DNA of 64,000 bases, taken from NCBI GenBank assembly GCA_022036555.1, contig CM039120.1, positions 12,319,398 through 12,383,397 of the forward strand. Direction: 5' to 3'. A program made the translations under genes and the position numbers. The notes under the pieces were generated by a model. That model worked only from the letters and a program-made list of their open reading frames with translations. It ran no database searches and was not told where the DNA came from. Shown here piece after piece: positions 49,653-61,127 of the stretch. Positions within the stretch are counted from its first letter, which is position 1. Each line of letters starts with the position of its first letter. The DNA comes from Microstegium vimineum. Lineage: Eukaryota > Streptophyta > Magnoliopsida > Poales > Poaceae.

Positions 49653-52271
49653 ATGGACACCGCCGCCTCATGGCGCCTCCTCTCCCCGGCCTCCTCCTTC
49701 CCGCCTCCCTGTCCGCAGAAGCTACCCAAGCGGCGAGTGACCTTTGCGGCGTCGCCACAGCAGTCGGCCAGCTCCAGCACCAAGTTCAGGCTCCTCTGCC
49801 TCCTCCATGACAAGGTCCATACCTACTAGCAATCTTGGTTTGGTTGCTACCTCTCTCACCACCATCGATCTCGCCTACTGCAATTCCTGTCGTCCGCGGT
49901 GTCTGATCGTCCACGCTTTGGTTTTTCTGTTTCCTGTTTGCTTCTGGGACGACGATCGAACGCGCAGCCAGCGCCGACGTCGGTGGAGAGCTCGCAGCTG
50001 CAGAGGCTGGCGATGGTGTTGCAATGTGGCGCCGTCTGGGCAGCAGTACGTACACGTACACGAGTTGTCTCGCTCAATTCCACACGACCCTGCAGCTTGA
50101 TTGGACGCTACTATATAGCAGGATCATATCGTACGTCACATCGCAAATGTTGTACTGTACTATGTAGGTTGAGGCGCCGGCGGCGCTGGCGACGGTGACC
50201 GGGGAGGAGGACCTCGACCTCCTAGGGATCCTGCCGCCGATCGCGGCGTTCGCCGTCTTCTACTTATTCATTGCCCCTGTGCGTCAGCTACTCAGCTCTT
50301 GATTTGCTCTCAAAGCGACTTCATTCGGACTGCTGGCTTCTAAGTGTGCATGTGTCTCTGCGCAGCCGATTATCATGAACTGGATGAGGCTGAGGTGGTA
50401 CAAGCGCGAATTCGTGGAGACGTACCTGCAGTTCATGTTCACCTACCTCTTCTTCCCAGGGTGAGTGTACCTATGCGTGTTAACAATCCGTCTAGCGTGA
50501 TACTTTTACAGTTTCAAATACTATGGCATTAGCTACTACATCTATATATTGTTTGTTTTTTTAGGAAACGGGAGGGGTTGCCCCCTACTGAATTTGATTA
50601 ATAGCATCCAAATAACAGTTCCACTGATTACAATCAAGAAACAAAGAAGGTGACAAAGAAAATTAACGCATTTACACAAGGGCTTCTAGCCATGAGTCAA
50701 ACAAACGCTGTTTTGCTCTGAGCTTAATCAGAGCAAGCTCCTGACGAAAAACAACTTTGCAAGTAGCCACTGAATGTTGTAGACTCCTGAAGATGCTGTC
50801 ATTTCGAGCTGACTAAATTGCCCAGCATAGGGAAAACTATAATTTCCATGAATGATATCTCCTGTAATGAGATGAGCTAACCCCAGAATATTCCAACAAG
50901 CCAAAGCAAAAGGGCAGTGCAAAAAAAGATGCAGCAAAGACTCCTCAGGTGCTGGATGACAAAGAACACAATTGTATTCTTCCAGAGCCGTATTTTTTTT
51001 CTTTTTAGAAGCTCATGAGTACTAAGTCGATCTTTCAGAAGCAACCAAAAAAACACCTTGCGTTTGGGCTGACAGGAGGACTTCCATAACCACGAATATA
51101 CTGGATGCACTTGTCTTGTACCATACATACCTCCAAAGATCATTTCCCTCCTGAAGGACAGTACCATCAATGATAACTGAAAGTTCTTGAGCCTGAACAA
51201 AAGCTTCATGTGACAGAGGCAAATGAAAGAGATCAAAGAAATCTGCAGTTTGACAAACATTTTGGACTGACATCTGCTGATCTCTTACAAAAGAAAAGAG
51301 TTCTGGGAACCTTTGAAAAAGAGAAGTACCAATCCAAAGATCAAGCCAGAAGAAACAGGTTGAGCCATCACTAACCATGGTGGATGCCAATCCTTTATAA
51401 ACAGATAATAACTTGCAAATATCCCTCCACCAAAAAGACCCTTTCCTACTGTTGGACGACAGTTCAATTCTAGAGCAAATGCACCCATGGCAAAATCAAT
51501 TTTGTTGAAGAATTTATGCAAATTCTTAAGCAACAAACTCTCATTCTGAATTTGGAGATTGAAGACACCCAAACCCCCATTTTCCTTTGAAACACAAACC
51601 ATCTTCCAAGCAGCTTTGGGAGGCTTATTACTGTTGATATCAGATCCACGCCACAGACAATGTTTCCTAAACTTGTCAATTTGTTTAATAACTGTTTTTG
51701 GCAGCAAATAAGTGCACATAGCAAAAGTGGGGAGAGCACTGAAAATTGCATTAGTCAGCTGCAAACTACCTATCTATAGATTGTAGATGCTACTAGTTCT
51801 ATAGATTGTAGTGCTACTAGTTCTATAGATTGTAGATGCTCTGAATCCAAGTGATCTGTTGGCTATAGCCGCACAGGACAAGACCTGGTTTCTTCCTAAG
51901 AGGCTAAGATGCCTCAGTTTTCATTGGTCTAGCAGAGTGAAGTTATTTTGCTTGCCTGGCCTGCTAATTAGGCTCAAAATTCATGCATCTTCCAGCGATC
52001 TATTATAATTCATGACTTCTACACACTACTAACTGAATTCGGTTTGGTATATTCTGATGAATCAATAGGAACAACAAAAGATTGGTTTCAGTTTCATTTT
52101 GTAAGTCTCATACCTGTGTGTTTGCATTGCAGGCTGATGTTATGGGCGCCATTCGTCAACTTCAGGAAGTTCCCGAGGGATCCCACCATGAAGTACCCTT
52201 GGTCCACGCCAAAGGAGGGCACGCCGCTGTTCAAAGACAGATACCCGCCTATAGACTCCTATAAGCCTTGA
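49653..52271 (+). CDS. Chloroplast NAD(P)H dehydrogenase-like complex subunit L (NdhL)
   Basis: Five exons: 49653-49814, 49968-50045, 50168-50278, 50366-50460 and 52133-52271, all GT-AG and phase-consistent, giving about 194 residues. Exon 1 is a Ser/Pro/Arg-rich transit peptide. Exon 2 carries SSQLQRLAMVLQCGAVWAA. Exons 3-5 hold the membrane part: LLGILPPIAAFAVFYLFIAP, PIIMNWMRLRWYKREFVETY and FMFTYLFFPGLMLWAPFVNF, then the diagnostic FRKFPRDPTMKYPW tail. NdhL belongs to the membrane-anchoring subcomplex A of the thylakoid NDH complex, which runs cyclic electron flow around photosystem I, and is needed to assemble that subcomplex. The start was chosen because it is the first in-frame ATG. 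The last intron (1672 bp) is swollen by an antisense LINE fragment. Confidence 0.93.
50551..51766 (-). mobile_element. 5'-truncated LINE fragment, antisense in NdhL intron 4
   Basis: The A-tail is on the minus strand (T-rich 50,551-50,562). Reading from 51,764 downward the C-terminal part of a LINE reverse-transcriptase ORF is visible (KQIDKFRKHCLWRG, GGLGVFNLQIQNESLLLKNL, then KVFFWLLLKDRLST and SLLHLFLHCPFALACWNILG), with frame breaks near 51,390 and 50,930. ATCTATATATTG at 50,540 and CTATCTATAGATTG at 51,769 may be the two ends of an eroded target duplication. No catalytic RT core is present. Confidence 0.85.
51769..51842. repeat. Short tandem repeat (about 25-bp unit x 3)
   Basis: CTATAGATTGTAG(A)TGCTACTAGTT-type units lie in tandem between the LINE fragment and the last NdhL exon. 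Confidence 0.8.
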
Positions 52272-52690
52272 TATGTGTACTCGGCTGGCTCATCGTCACG
52301 GGCACGCAGCGAAAGATTTCTTTACCTGAATCTGTAAAAAAAAAACAATATCACAATGTAATAATGCTCATGCTAGTACATGGGAAAGGTACTCTGGAGA
52401 CTCAATTCTCGAGTCATTGTATTTGCCGCGATATCTCACGCATAGAAAGGGGAAGAACCATGCGTGTTTTTTTCCTTATACAAGTACGCGCAGGCGTCAA
52501 AGCATATTTTGTGCTTGACAAAAGATTACACCCAATGGTGATTGGGCATATTTATAGTTATAGACTTTAGATGTACAACTTGATTGTAACTTGCTGATGC
52601 TCTTGATCTACGGTAATCTAATCAAACAGATTACATGTGCTTAGATAAAATATTGGAAAAAAGGTTACTATCACTAAGATCTTATCTTAA
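52272..52690. other. 3' region of NdhL
   Basis: Probable 3' untranslated region, then AT-rich DNA. No further gene. Confidence 0.45.
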
Positions 52691-52691
52691 T

Positions 52692-52937
52692 AGTACAAAT
52701 TGGAGACCTCCAATAGAGCATCCACATTAATTCTCAGCTTCTCACAAAAATAAAAAAATATTTGGTATTTCATTAATATACTTTAATCATCCTCGTCAAT
52801 AATAATCATTCTTGATATTACAAATTAGAGACCTCCAATAAATCATCCACATTAATTGTCAGCTTCTAGCAAAAAACAGAAATATTTAGTATTTCATTAA
52901 TAGACTTTAACCATCATCCTCACTAATAATCATTAAA
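52692..52937. repeat. Two-copy tandem duplication, about 124-bp period
   Basis: ACAAATTGGAGACCTCCAAT at 52,696 recurs as ACAAATTAGAGACCTCCAAT at 52,819. Both continue through CATCCACATTAATT, TCAGCTTCT, AGTATTTCATTAATA and ACTTTAA to AATAATCATT. Confidence 0.8.
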
Positions 52938-53532
52938 TGTAATATGACTTCTTAAAAACAATACCCATATCTATCATAATAAAAATTCCATAAAGCAAGC
53001 CCCTAAATTTGCACCTAAAATTACCCTCCTAAGTTTGTGTCCAGACTATCCACATTTGTCTTTATGAAAGATAATGCAAATTATCCCCTAAATTTGCATA
53101 TAAATTACCCAACTTTATACTATTCATGGAAGATAAAGCAAAGTAATGCACAACTTTTCTTTTAAATTTTGCACATTTGTCATTATGAAAGATAATATAG
53201 AATAACCCTTTAATTTAAATGTAAATAATCCACATATAAAGTAATGCATAATAAAACTAAATAGCCCTTAATAAATGTCTAAAATACCAATATAAGATGA
53301 CATGAAAACAACTAACCAAATGGTTAAGTTATATATCTTCTCAATTGCATAGTTCTACCATTCTCAAATTAAAAGTATGCATAAAAGTCATGTGCTATCA
53401 TACACGTTAAATTAACGTCCATACATAAGGATAACTATTTATTTTAATAGTTTACCGAACATAGAAAAATCATTTCAACAAACATGTACAAACATGCACG
53501 ACGCCGGCTCCGCCCTCCCGTCGTGCAGGCAT
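52938..53532. other. AT-rich intergenic, no gene seen
   Basis: Contains several loose copies of ATGAAAGATAATG...AAATTTGCA around 53,070-53,230 but no gene. Confidence 0.45.
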
Positions 53533-53640
53533 TGGCGGAGCCAAGGCCCGGCCACCCTGGGCCAGTGGCCGGGCTCAGCTGGTGCACACATACATTGTAT
53601 ATCTGTATATACGGTGACCACGTTGGTTCACACGTATTGC
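53533..53640 (+). mobile_element. Partial copy of the TGGCGGAGCCA MITE family
   Basis: TGGCGGAGCCAAGGCCCGGC, then CACCCTGGGCCAGTGGCCGG, matches the reverse complement of 810-876 in the MITE at 613-876. The opposite terminus is not found within 300 bp, so the copy is truncated or its far end is too diverged. Confidence 0.6.
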
Positions 53641-54335
53641 TAAAAAGGAAAATGAACAAGGAACTAGCTAGGATGACAGATTATGGAAGGATTTTTCACC
53701 AATAAATAAATCATTGTTGTTCTCTAATTTTGTTTTCATATACAATGCTCTATATTATATGTTAGGTTCTATTTGATAGGACTCCGGCTTCTAATTGTAG
53801 ACATCGACAAAATAGCTTCTCACAAAAAGTCCGATGGAGCTAGAGCTATTTTTTATAGAAGAGCCGGAGCCATAAAAATATGACTTCTCTCTATTCCTTC
53901 TCACAATCCTAATATAGTAATATAAATTATTGAACTATCACTATAGTTTTTTTCTCAAATGTTTTTCAAAAATATTTTAAATTTCAGCACAAAAGATACT
54001 ATGTGAGAAACTAGAACTTTTGTTGCACGAGACAGATCCATGCTAAATAGATCCTTAGTATCACACTGTGCCCAGGCTCCACGAAAAGTATGGCCCCACC
54101 ACTGCGTGTAGGTAGGCATGGAACGAGCGCTCGGGCCTGCACTCCTGCCTGCACTCGCTTGGCTCGCCTGGCCGGCTGCAATGCTAGCCACTAGCTTGGT
54201 CGCCGACGACTCCCAGTCCCCACCACCACCAGAGGCCTGAACCATAGATTGAAGAGAGAATGAGTTCGATATGCAATTTCTCTTATATTTGTGAATAATT
54301 TGGCATATATTTCTCTGATATCTGCAATCTATAAA
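53641..54335. other. Intergenic, no gene seen
   Basis: A foldback-like patch (ACTCCGGCTTCT ... AGAGCCGGAGCC, about 53,781-53,872) suggests a small MITE. No gene. Confidence 0.4.

Positions 54336-54370
<35 letters not shown>
54336..54370. repeat. (TA)n microsatellite
   Basis: About 16 TA dinucleotides in a row. Confidence 0.95.
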
Positions 54371-54375
<5 letters not shown>

Positions 54376-54450
54376 TACGTATATATTTTTTGAGGTCTGC
54401 AATTTCCTCAAATTACATCACTCTATCCTATAAATTATGTTAAAAAGTCA

Positions 54451-54634
54451 TTGTAAATATAGTAATAAGACAATATAAATATAGCTAAAAGGCAATGTAA
54501 ATAAATAAAGGAAAAAACAAGTGCCAGGAGCTTCCAAAACACTTGTAAATATAGTAATATGACAATATAAATACACCTAAAAGGCAATGTAAATACATAG
54601 AGGAAAAATCATGTGCCAGGAGCTTTCAAAACAC
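54451..54634. repeat. Two-copy tandem repeat, 92-bp period
   Basis: TTGTAAATATAGTAATANGA at 54,451 and 54,543, each followed by CAATATAAATA, AAAGGCAATGTAAATA and TGCCAGGAGCTT. Confidence 0.85.
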
Positions 54635-56130
54635 TCAATTATTGGCTAGACATACTTCATTTATAATATTATTGTAATTAAGAGTGCAATCTATGATATA
54701 AAACCCTTATTTTAATTAAATATAGAGGAGAGTTTTGAACAATGGGTACGATAAGTATAAGAGTTTTGACTTAACTTGAGGGAAAACAATACCAGTTAGT
54801 AAGGTGAAAATCTATAGGATCCGTAACATCATGAGACATGCACGGCAACATGAGCTAGTACACTTTAAGTTTAAGCTATGTTCCAACTAAACACATACCA
54901 AAGACAGTAAGACACACCAAAGTGCCATGCAGAGAAAAAAAAAACTAGGGATGGATGAAAAAAATATAGAACCCATTTGGAACTCTTGAAATTGAATTTA
55001 TTCTAATTTTTTTTATAGATAATCTAATATGGTTGTATATGGAATATATTTGAATACTATTGTTAGCCATATACAAGGGAGAACATTATAGTTGTAGAGG
55101 AGAAGCATAGCATTGTGATTATAAAATCAAATTGCATCTCCCACACTATGAATTTAGGATAACCATGCTAGGAAGAAAATTATAGTTGTGAAATGTCAAA
55201 TTTCAAACCAAATAGCTTAATTCATTAAAGAGATTTCAGTCCCTCTAAAATAAAAGAATCCAAATGACGCCATAGAATAACTGAAAAACTTATCACAACC
55301 AGATAGAGCATACATAGTACCTTCATGTGAATTGCGGCAAGAAAAGGGGGATAGCACAAACATTAACTTTTATTAGTTGCATTTAATCCTAAACTTTTGC
55401 TATTTCTGCCTCTTAAAAGTCAAAATTCTAGCCATGCAGGAATGAGTTGCTTTTATGACAACCTCATCATATACAAACTACTGAGTATAACCATGAGGAG
55501 TAAGTTCTTTTCATCAGAACCATGGAATGAACACGTGAGGTTTATCTCAATCAATATGTGTTGTAGTGGATTGAAGTGTATTTAAACTAAGTTTCACTCT
55601 AACCCACTTGAATACTTGTGGTTTGAGATAGATATATGTGCATGCAAACAAGACCTGAATGAGGTGGTTCCACATATGGCAAATACCGCTATCTGATCTG
55701 ATAGAGTTACGATCGACTGTGCCATGGTTCCACATGATGATTTGAGTAACTTATCTTACAACTTTGCATCTACATAATCCTTTATATGTTGATTGTGTGA
55801 AAGTTAAAAGAGTTAAACCATGGAGCCATAAAACAAGTTAATATACTTTTAGTTAGCTTAGCTACTAGGGGGACTGTTCCTTGTCAAGACCCTAGTAAGT
55901 TATTATTTTTAAATAAAAAACAATAGTAAGTTGCTGCGCCTAATCATATGCTCTATATAAATCGTTGAATGGAAACCTACATATTAGGCTTAAGCAATAA
56001 ATATCGGATTAACAAGCCCTTTACCGTAATCCCTGCATGCGACAATGGGCAATATATGGGGTCTACCTATCGGCAATATAATTACGTCACATGAGTGTAG
56101 CTGGTGCACAGCTCAAGTAACTAATCGTAC
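54635..56130. other. AT-rich intergenic, no gene seen
   Basis: About 1.5 kb with no frame above about 65 codons, no RNA gene and no clear element ends. Confidence 0.45.
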
Positions 56131-57940
56131 GTGAGCGAGCACTACGCCCTACTGGCAGTGGCAATTCTTTTTTTTTTTTTGTCCTCTCTCTCTCTCTCTG
56201 ATGCTACAATCTCTTTTTCGGCCGAGGAAAAGGCAAGCATGCTTTCTAGGAAAATCCTGTTCCGGAGGGGAGGGGAGGGGACCAAGGGGGGGAAAGCCGC
56301 ATGGTACTCGCGTCATAATGGCGTGGCGATGATCTCAAGCGCACGCGGGCCCCCAGCCCATGAGCATGGCCTCATCGCATCGCGCGGTCTGGTCTGTGGT
56401 GGCTACTGGCTAGCTAGTGGCATCATCACCACCTCCATCGTTTGGTCCGTCAGCCTCAGTCCGTCTCACTGCCCACAAACGATAGTACTACTGCACTGCA
56501 CACATGGACCTCTCTGATCTCCTCCACTACCATTAGGAGGAGCATTAGCATTAGGAGCCACGACGTGCTGAGCAAAAGGTCGACAGCGTCACGAGCCGGC
56601 GGTTGACAAGGCGCGGTACGCCACGAGGCAGCAGCGATGTCATGTGCACAAGCGCAACGCAGACGAGTTGGGACAAAAAGAGGGGCGAAAGGAGGCAGGA
56701 CGAGAAGGGACGACCAACGCACACAGCCACGGCCCACGACAAACTTTCTGCGCCCGCGACCCGGCGGGCCGGCCACCTTTCGGTCCTTTCGCGAGCGCGA
56801 TCTTTTGCAGGCTCTCCCTCCATCCCAACGAGCCTAACCGAACCGAGCCCCGTCACCCACAGGAGAAGAGAAGAGACGAGACGAGAAGGAAACGGAGATA
56901 CTACTCCGCCGCAGCGGCCGAGGAGGCGTCGGCGTCGCGCGCGCGGGGGCTCCCTGGTCCCGGTCCCGGCACGGCATGCAGTCCTCAGAGAGCGTGCGCC
57001 AGGCACGGACGTGACGGGGGCGGCAACAGGCTGCGGGACACAATCATCCGGTCGAGAAAAAGAAGGATTGGGGAGGCGAGAGGGCCGGGAAATGAAATTA
57101 CTGCGACACGAGGCGGAGGCGTGGCCTGCCAAAAGGCCGCGCGCCGACACAATCACGCGCCCACGCAGCGCCAGCCCAGCCCAGCCCGCCGCGGGTTCAC
57201 CCGGACGCCGGACCGGACCAGGTACACGGACGGACGGACGAGGGGGGCACGGTCGCTCGGCAAGGCAAGGGACGAGGGCACACGCCGGCTCGGCTCGCTA
57301 CTAGGCCTGCTGCCCCTTCCATAGTTCCATTTCCATAGCCGATGGATGGCTAGGACCTCTACGTAGGAGGAGTAGACTAGAGGCGCTTGGGGCTTCGTTG
57401 GGTCGGGTGGGCACGCAGCGCCGCGGTGTTCCCTGCGGCCGCAGCACGCCGGAGGCGAGTGCCTTTTCCCATTGACTGCTCCGCAGCGTTGGTCGGCTTT
57501 ATGCTCGGCGCGGTTGGGCTGGGTTGTGCTGCTGCCGCTGCTTGGTTGCCTGCTTTGCGCCGAGGTTTCCAACTGCCTGCCCCCTTGAATTGTCAAATCG
57601 CAAGCTCGCCTTCAGTTTCTCAACCTGATACTGTATTACGCAGCTGCATGCTCCAAATCCAAGCCTCCAGCCTCTGCTCAGCCCCCCTGCGACAGTGCGG
57701 CGCCGTAAAATCTAAGCTAGCCATTTCAATATATATTAGTCTTTTTTGTTTTTCTTTTGCGAAACAGCTACGACACATCTTTTCGTTGAATTTGTACAAA
57801 CAGAACTGGATGAGAGCTTCCCTAGGATACTGTAGCGTTAAACGGACACAAAAGACACAAACATTTTTTCCTTTAACTTTACTATATCATATCATATCAT
57901 ATCATATCGGCGTTTCCCTACGGTATGGCTGCTAGTACGG
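56131..57940. other. GC-rich intergenic island, no supportable gene
   Basis: 56,500-57,600 is GC-rich with overlapping open frames up to about 230 codons on both strands. None starts with a well-placed ATG followed by family-like sequence. They are arginine/alanine-rich and mirror each other, as compositional frames do. A CT microsatellite lies at 56,183-56,200 and an (ATATC)5 repeat at about 57,884-57,907. It could be a distal promoter or an unannotated non-coding transcript. Confidence 0.4.
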
Positions 57941-58201
57941 AGTACGTGCAAATGTGATTCTGCTAAAAAAAAGCTATTTGCCAATGGGTGCGTAATAAAA
58001 AAAAATCGCAACCGATATATTTTGGGGTTTCAAATTTAAGAAATCCGCCATGCTTTCAGTCCTCTAGATTTACTGCCAAATTTTCCAATTTACGGATCTG
58101 CGTTTGTTGATTAAAATAACGGGTATTTTACTGTACCATCAATGGCAAGTGACTCTTGTCCTACATGCCTAGTCATGTCCCTTTTCTATGCAAAGCATAT
58201 A

Positions 58202-58450
58202 CTCCCTACGTATTGGAAAATAGAAGACGTTTAGGACAACGACACGGTTTCCAAATCACAACTTTAACCCTTTGTTTTTATAAAAATATTTATAGAAAAG
58301 TGATATATGTATATTTTTATCAAAATATTTTTCAAGACAAATCTATTCATATAATTTTTACATTTGCAAACTCAATAATTTAAAAGTTATAGATGATTTA
58401 TATTCCCAGTACCTTGTCTAAAATGTCTTCTATTTCCGATACGGAGAGAA
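58202..58450. mobile_element. Stowaway-like MITE
   Basis: CTCCCTACGTATTGGAAAAT (then AGAAGACGTTTAGGACAA) at the left pairs with TTGTCTAAAATGTCTTCTAT (then TTCCGATACGGAGAG) at the right. The terminal inverted repeats are about 38 bp and TA flanks both sides. 249 bp, AT-rich interior. Confidence 0.8.
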
Positions 58451-58654
58451 TACCTCCAAGCACTAAAACCTTTAAAAAAATTACTCCTAGCTACCAAGAT
58501 AGTACCATGAAACATCTACTTGGAAAAAAAAAAGATCTTAGAAAGACAGCAGGCCGGGTCCCCCTGACTATTGTAGTGCCGTACACGAGCCCTTGGATAG
58601 ATAGCTGGCTGGTTCGCCGTCTCGGCCACTACCGTGGCGCGGCCGCCCAAAGGG

Positions 58655-58666
58655 CTCGATAAAAAG
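58655..58666 (+). promoter_or_regulatory. Putative TATA box of the bHLH gene
   Basis: CTCGATAAAAAGG, about 185 bases before ATG 58,844. The only TATA-like match in the GC-richer upstream stretch. Confidence 0.35.
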
Positions 58667-58843
58667 GTACCCCCACAAAGCCGTCGATCGCTGTGTAGGG
58701 TGGCCACGAGCACCGGGCTTAAAAGGCGACGCCCATTTGACCGAGCTAGAGAGAGCGAGAGCAGCCGGCAGTCACCTTCACCTGCTTCGCCAATCGCCAC
58801 CACCAACCTCGGAGCTAGCCCAAGAACTCCAAGCTAGCTAGCC

Positions 58844-61127
58844 ATGTGGGAGGGAGGCGTCGTCGATCACGGGGGCAGGACGCCACGCATCAGCTGCTCC
58901 CGTGGCTTGGCGTGCCCCCGTTCTCCGAGCCGGCAGCGGTGGCGGGCCTCGGCGCCGCCATGGGGGCTTACGCCGCCTGCGACGGCGTCGGCGGGCTCGG
59001 TCTCGGGCATGGCGGGGTGTTCGACTTTGGTTTCGACGCGGTGCAGCAGCAACAGCGCGCAGCGGAGGGGAGCGGGAAGGCGGTGGTGTCGGGGCTGCTG
59101 GGCAGCCTTCAAGCGGAGCTGGGGCGGATGACGGCACGGGAGATGATGGACGCCAAGGCGCTGGCGGCCTCGCGGAGCCACAGCGAGGCCGAGCGCCGCC
59201 GCCGGCAACGGATCAACGGGCACCTCGCCAGGCTCAGAAGCCTTCTCCCCAACACCACCAAGGTGATCATCCGATCGATTGATTGATTCGTGTCGCGCTT
59301 ACAATCGATCACCATATACTATCTTCTAGTATATTATGTACACATGCATACACCACGATCTATCTAAACTTCCTAATAATCACATCAAAGTTAAACGTCA
59401 CCATTTTGGTGATTGGATACCGGCATCTTTCATCGATCATCGCCGTCGTTTGTTCTTGATGGTGCAACCATCAACGGATCAACTTATTGGCTAAGAAACT
59501 GGAAGATCCATATATATAATGGAACAGTAACGGATAGATGAGCCTAGCTATATATAGTGTGCTAGCTTATCACAGTGCAAGAACATAGAGGGATAAGAAT
59601 CATGGCTGGTTGGCTGGTTCAAGGCTCGCATGGAAACTACAAGGATATATAGCTATCTATATAGAAGTATATTTTGACTGATTAGGTCTTCTGTTAGAAA
59701 GGCAAATAAAGGTTCAGGTTAGTTTGAATCAGTTTGACTTGAACGTAGAGCTAGCTTAGATATAGCTTTGAGAAAAAGTGTTAGTTCGCATCATTACATG
59801 ATGAAGCTGCTTCCAAGGATCGATCTACTTTGCTACAGGCTTGAGGTTTCCCCCTACCTAACATCATGCATTAGTGCTAGTATAAAAAATAGTGTTATGT
59901 GAGAGAGAATAAGCTAATTGAGTAGTGTTCTGTGAAAGAAAAATAAACTAAAATAAGATGAGAATAGTTTAAGCAAACATGGTACAGTGCAATGTACATT
60001 ATAGATCGATGTTATAAATGATATATGGTGGTGTTAACAAAGAAGGAAGGGCGCAGCACGCACGGTGCGCATGTGATATGTTGCCAAAGTAAACTCCTGA
60101 CACGACGACAGAACTGATCGAGGAGGCAGCACAAATCTTTCATACACGGAATGAAGCCGCTGTTCCTGCTTGGGCTACAGGGGAAACCGGTGGCTTCAAA
60201 GCCCTGTGCGACATGACATGAATGCGTTTGCGTTACATATCTTGTCAGAGCAGGCACTAAAGTATAAGTATGTGGCAGTACGACGCCTACACGCGTCCAG
60301 TGTAAAAGCTCGAAAGACCATTTGTGAATGCAGAGAGAAAAAGCTGCACCGCGAGCGAGAGTACCGCAAGCCTTTTATCTCCACGCTCACACTTGATCAT
60401 TTCACTAGTTTGAGTGCGCCACCCTATTCGAAGGTCTAAGCGAGACTAATCATCATGCTCCCTGAGTTAATGTTCATACAGACTGTGATCCACCCGTGTG
60501 ATTGTATGTGCCTGTATATTCGCACGCGTGCAGACGGACAAAGCGTCGCTGCTGGCTGAGGTGCTCGACCACGTGAAGGAGCTGAAGCGCCAGACCTCGG
60601 CGATGATGATGGCCACCGTCGGCGGCGACGACGGAGGTGCTGCTGCTGGGCGCGCGCAGCTGCTGCCGACGGAGGCCGACGAACTGTCCGTGGACGCAGG
60701 GGCCGACGGCGCCGGGCGGCTCGTGGTGCGCGCGTCGCTCTGCTGCGAGGATCGCCCGGACCTCATCCCGGACATCGTGCGGGCGCTCGCTGCTCTGGGG
60801 ATGCGCGCGCGACGGGCGGAGATCACCACGCTCGGCGGACGCGTCCGGAGCTTGCTCCTCATCACTGCGGGCCGCAGCAGGGCAGCGGACCAGGGCGACA
60901 ACGACGACGACGGGCATCATCGGCCTAACGCGGCGCCCGTGCACGGCGACGACGGCGAGCGCACTGCCTCGCACCGGAGGCACGAGTGCATCGCGTCGGT
61001 CCAGGAGGCCCTGCGCGGCGTCATGGACCGCAGGACGGCCAGCAGCGACACGTCGTCGTCTGGTGGTGGCGGGAGCACCAAGAGGCAGCGCATGAACTAC
61101 GGCGCGCAGGAGCAGTGTTCGGTGTAG
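58844..61127 (+). CDS. bHLH transcription factor (subgroup Vb-like, bHLH30/51/106 type)
   Basis: Two exons: exon 1 to 59262, exon 2 60534-61127, GT-AG, phase 0, with a 1271-bp intron inside the helix-loop-helix. The bHLH frame has its first ATG at 58,960 (298 residues). An ATG at 58,844 lies in another frame, yet the bHLH frame is open and looks conserved upstream of 58,960 (HQLLPWLGVPPF). Loss of one base in the G run near 58,870-58,874 would explain this. The basic region SHSEAERRRRQRINGHL carries the His-Glu-Arg set that reads E-box DNA. Helix 1 is LARLRSLLPN, and helix 2 is TDKASLLAEVLDHVKELKRQ. An ACT-like domain follows (RPDLIPDIVRALAALGMRAR), then an acidic and Gly/Ser-rich tail. Members of this subgroup act as nuclear dimers in vascular, hormone and stress programmes. 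The specific target is unknown. Confidence 0.88.

Noticed and set aside
56551..57324. Frames of about 200-230 codons on both strands in the GC-rich island
   Set aside because: Overlapping on both strands, arginine/alanine-rich, no convincing ATG context, no motif. Typical of GC-rich non-coding DNA.
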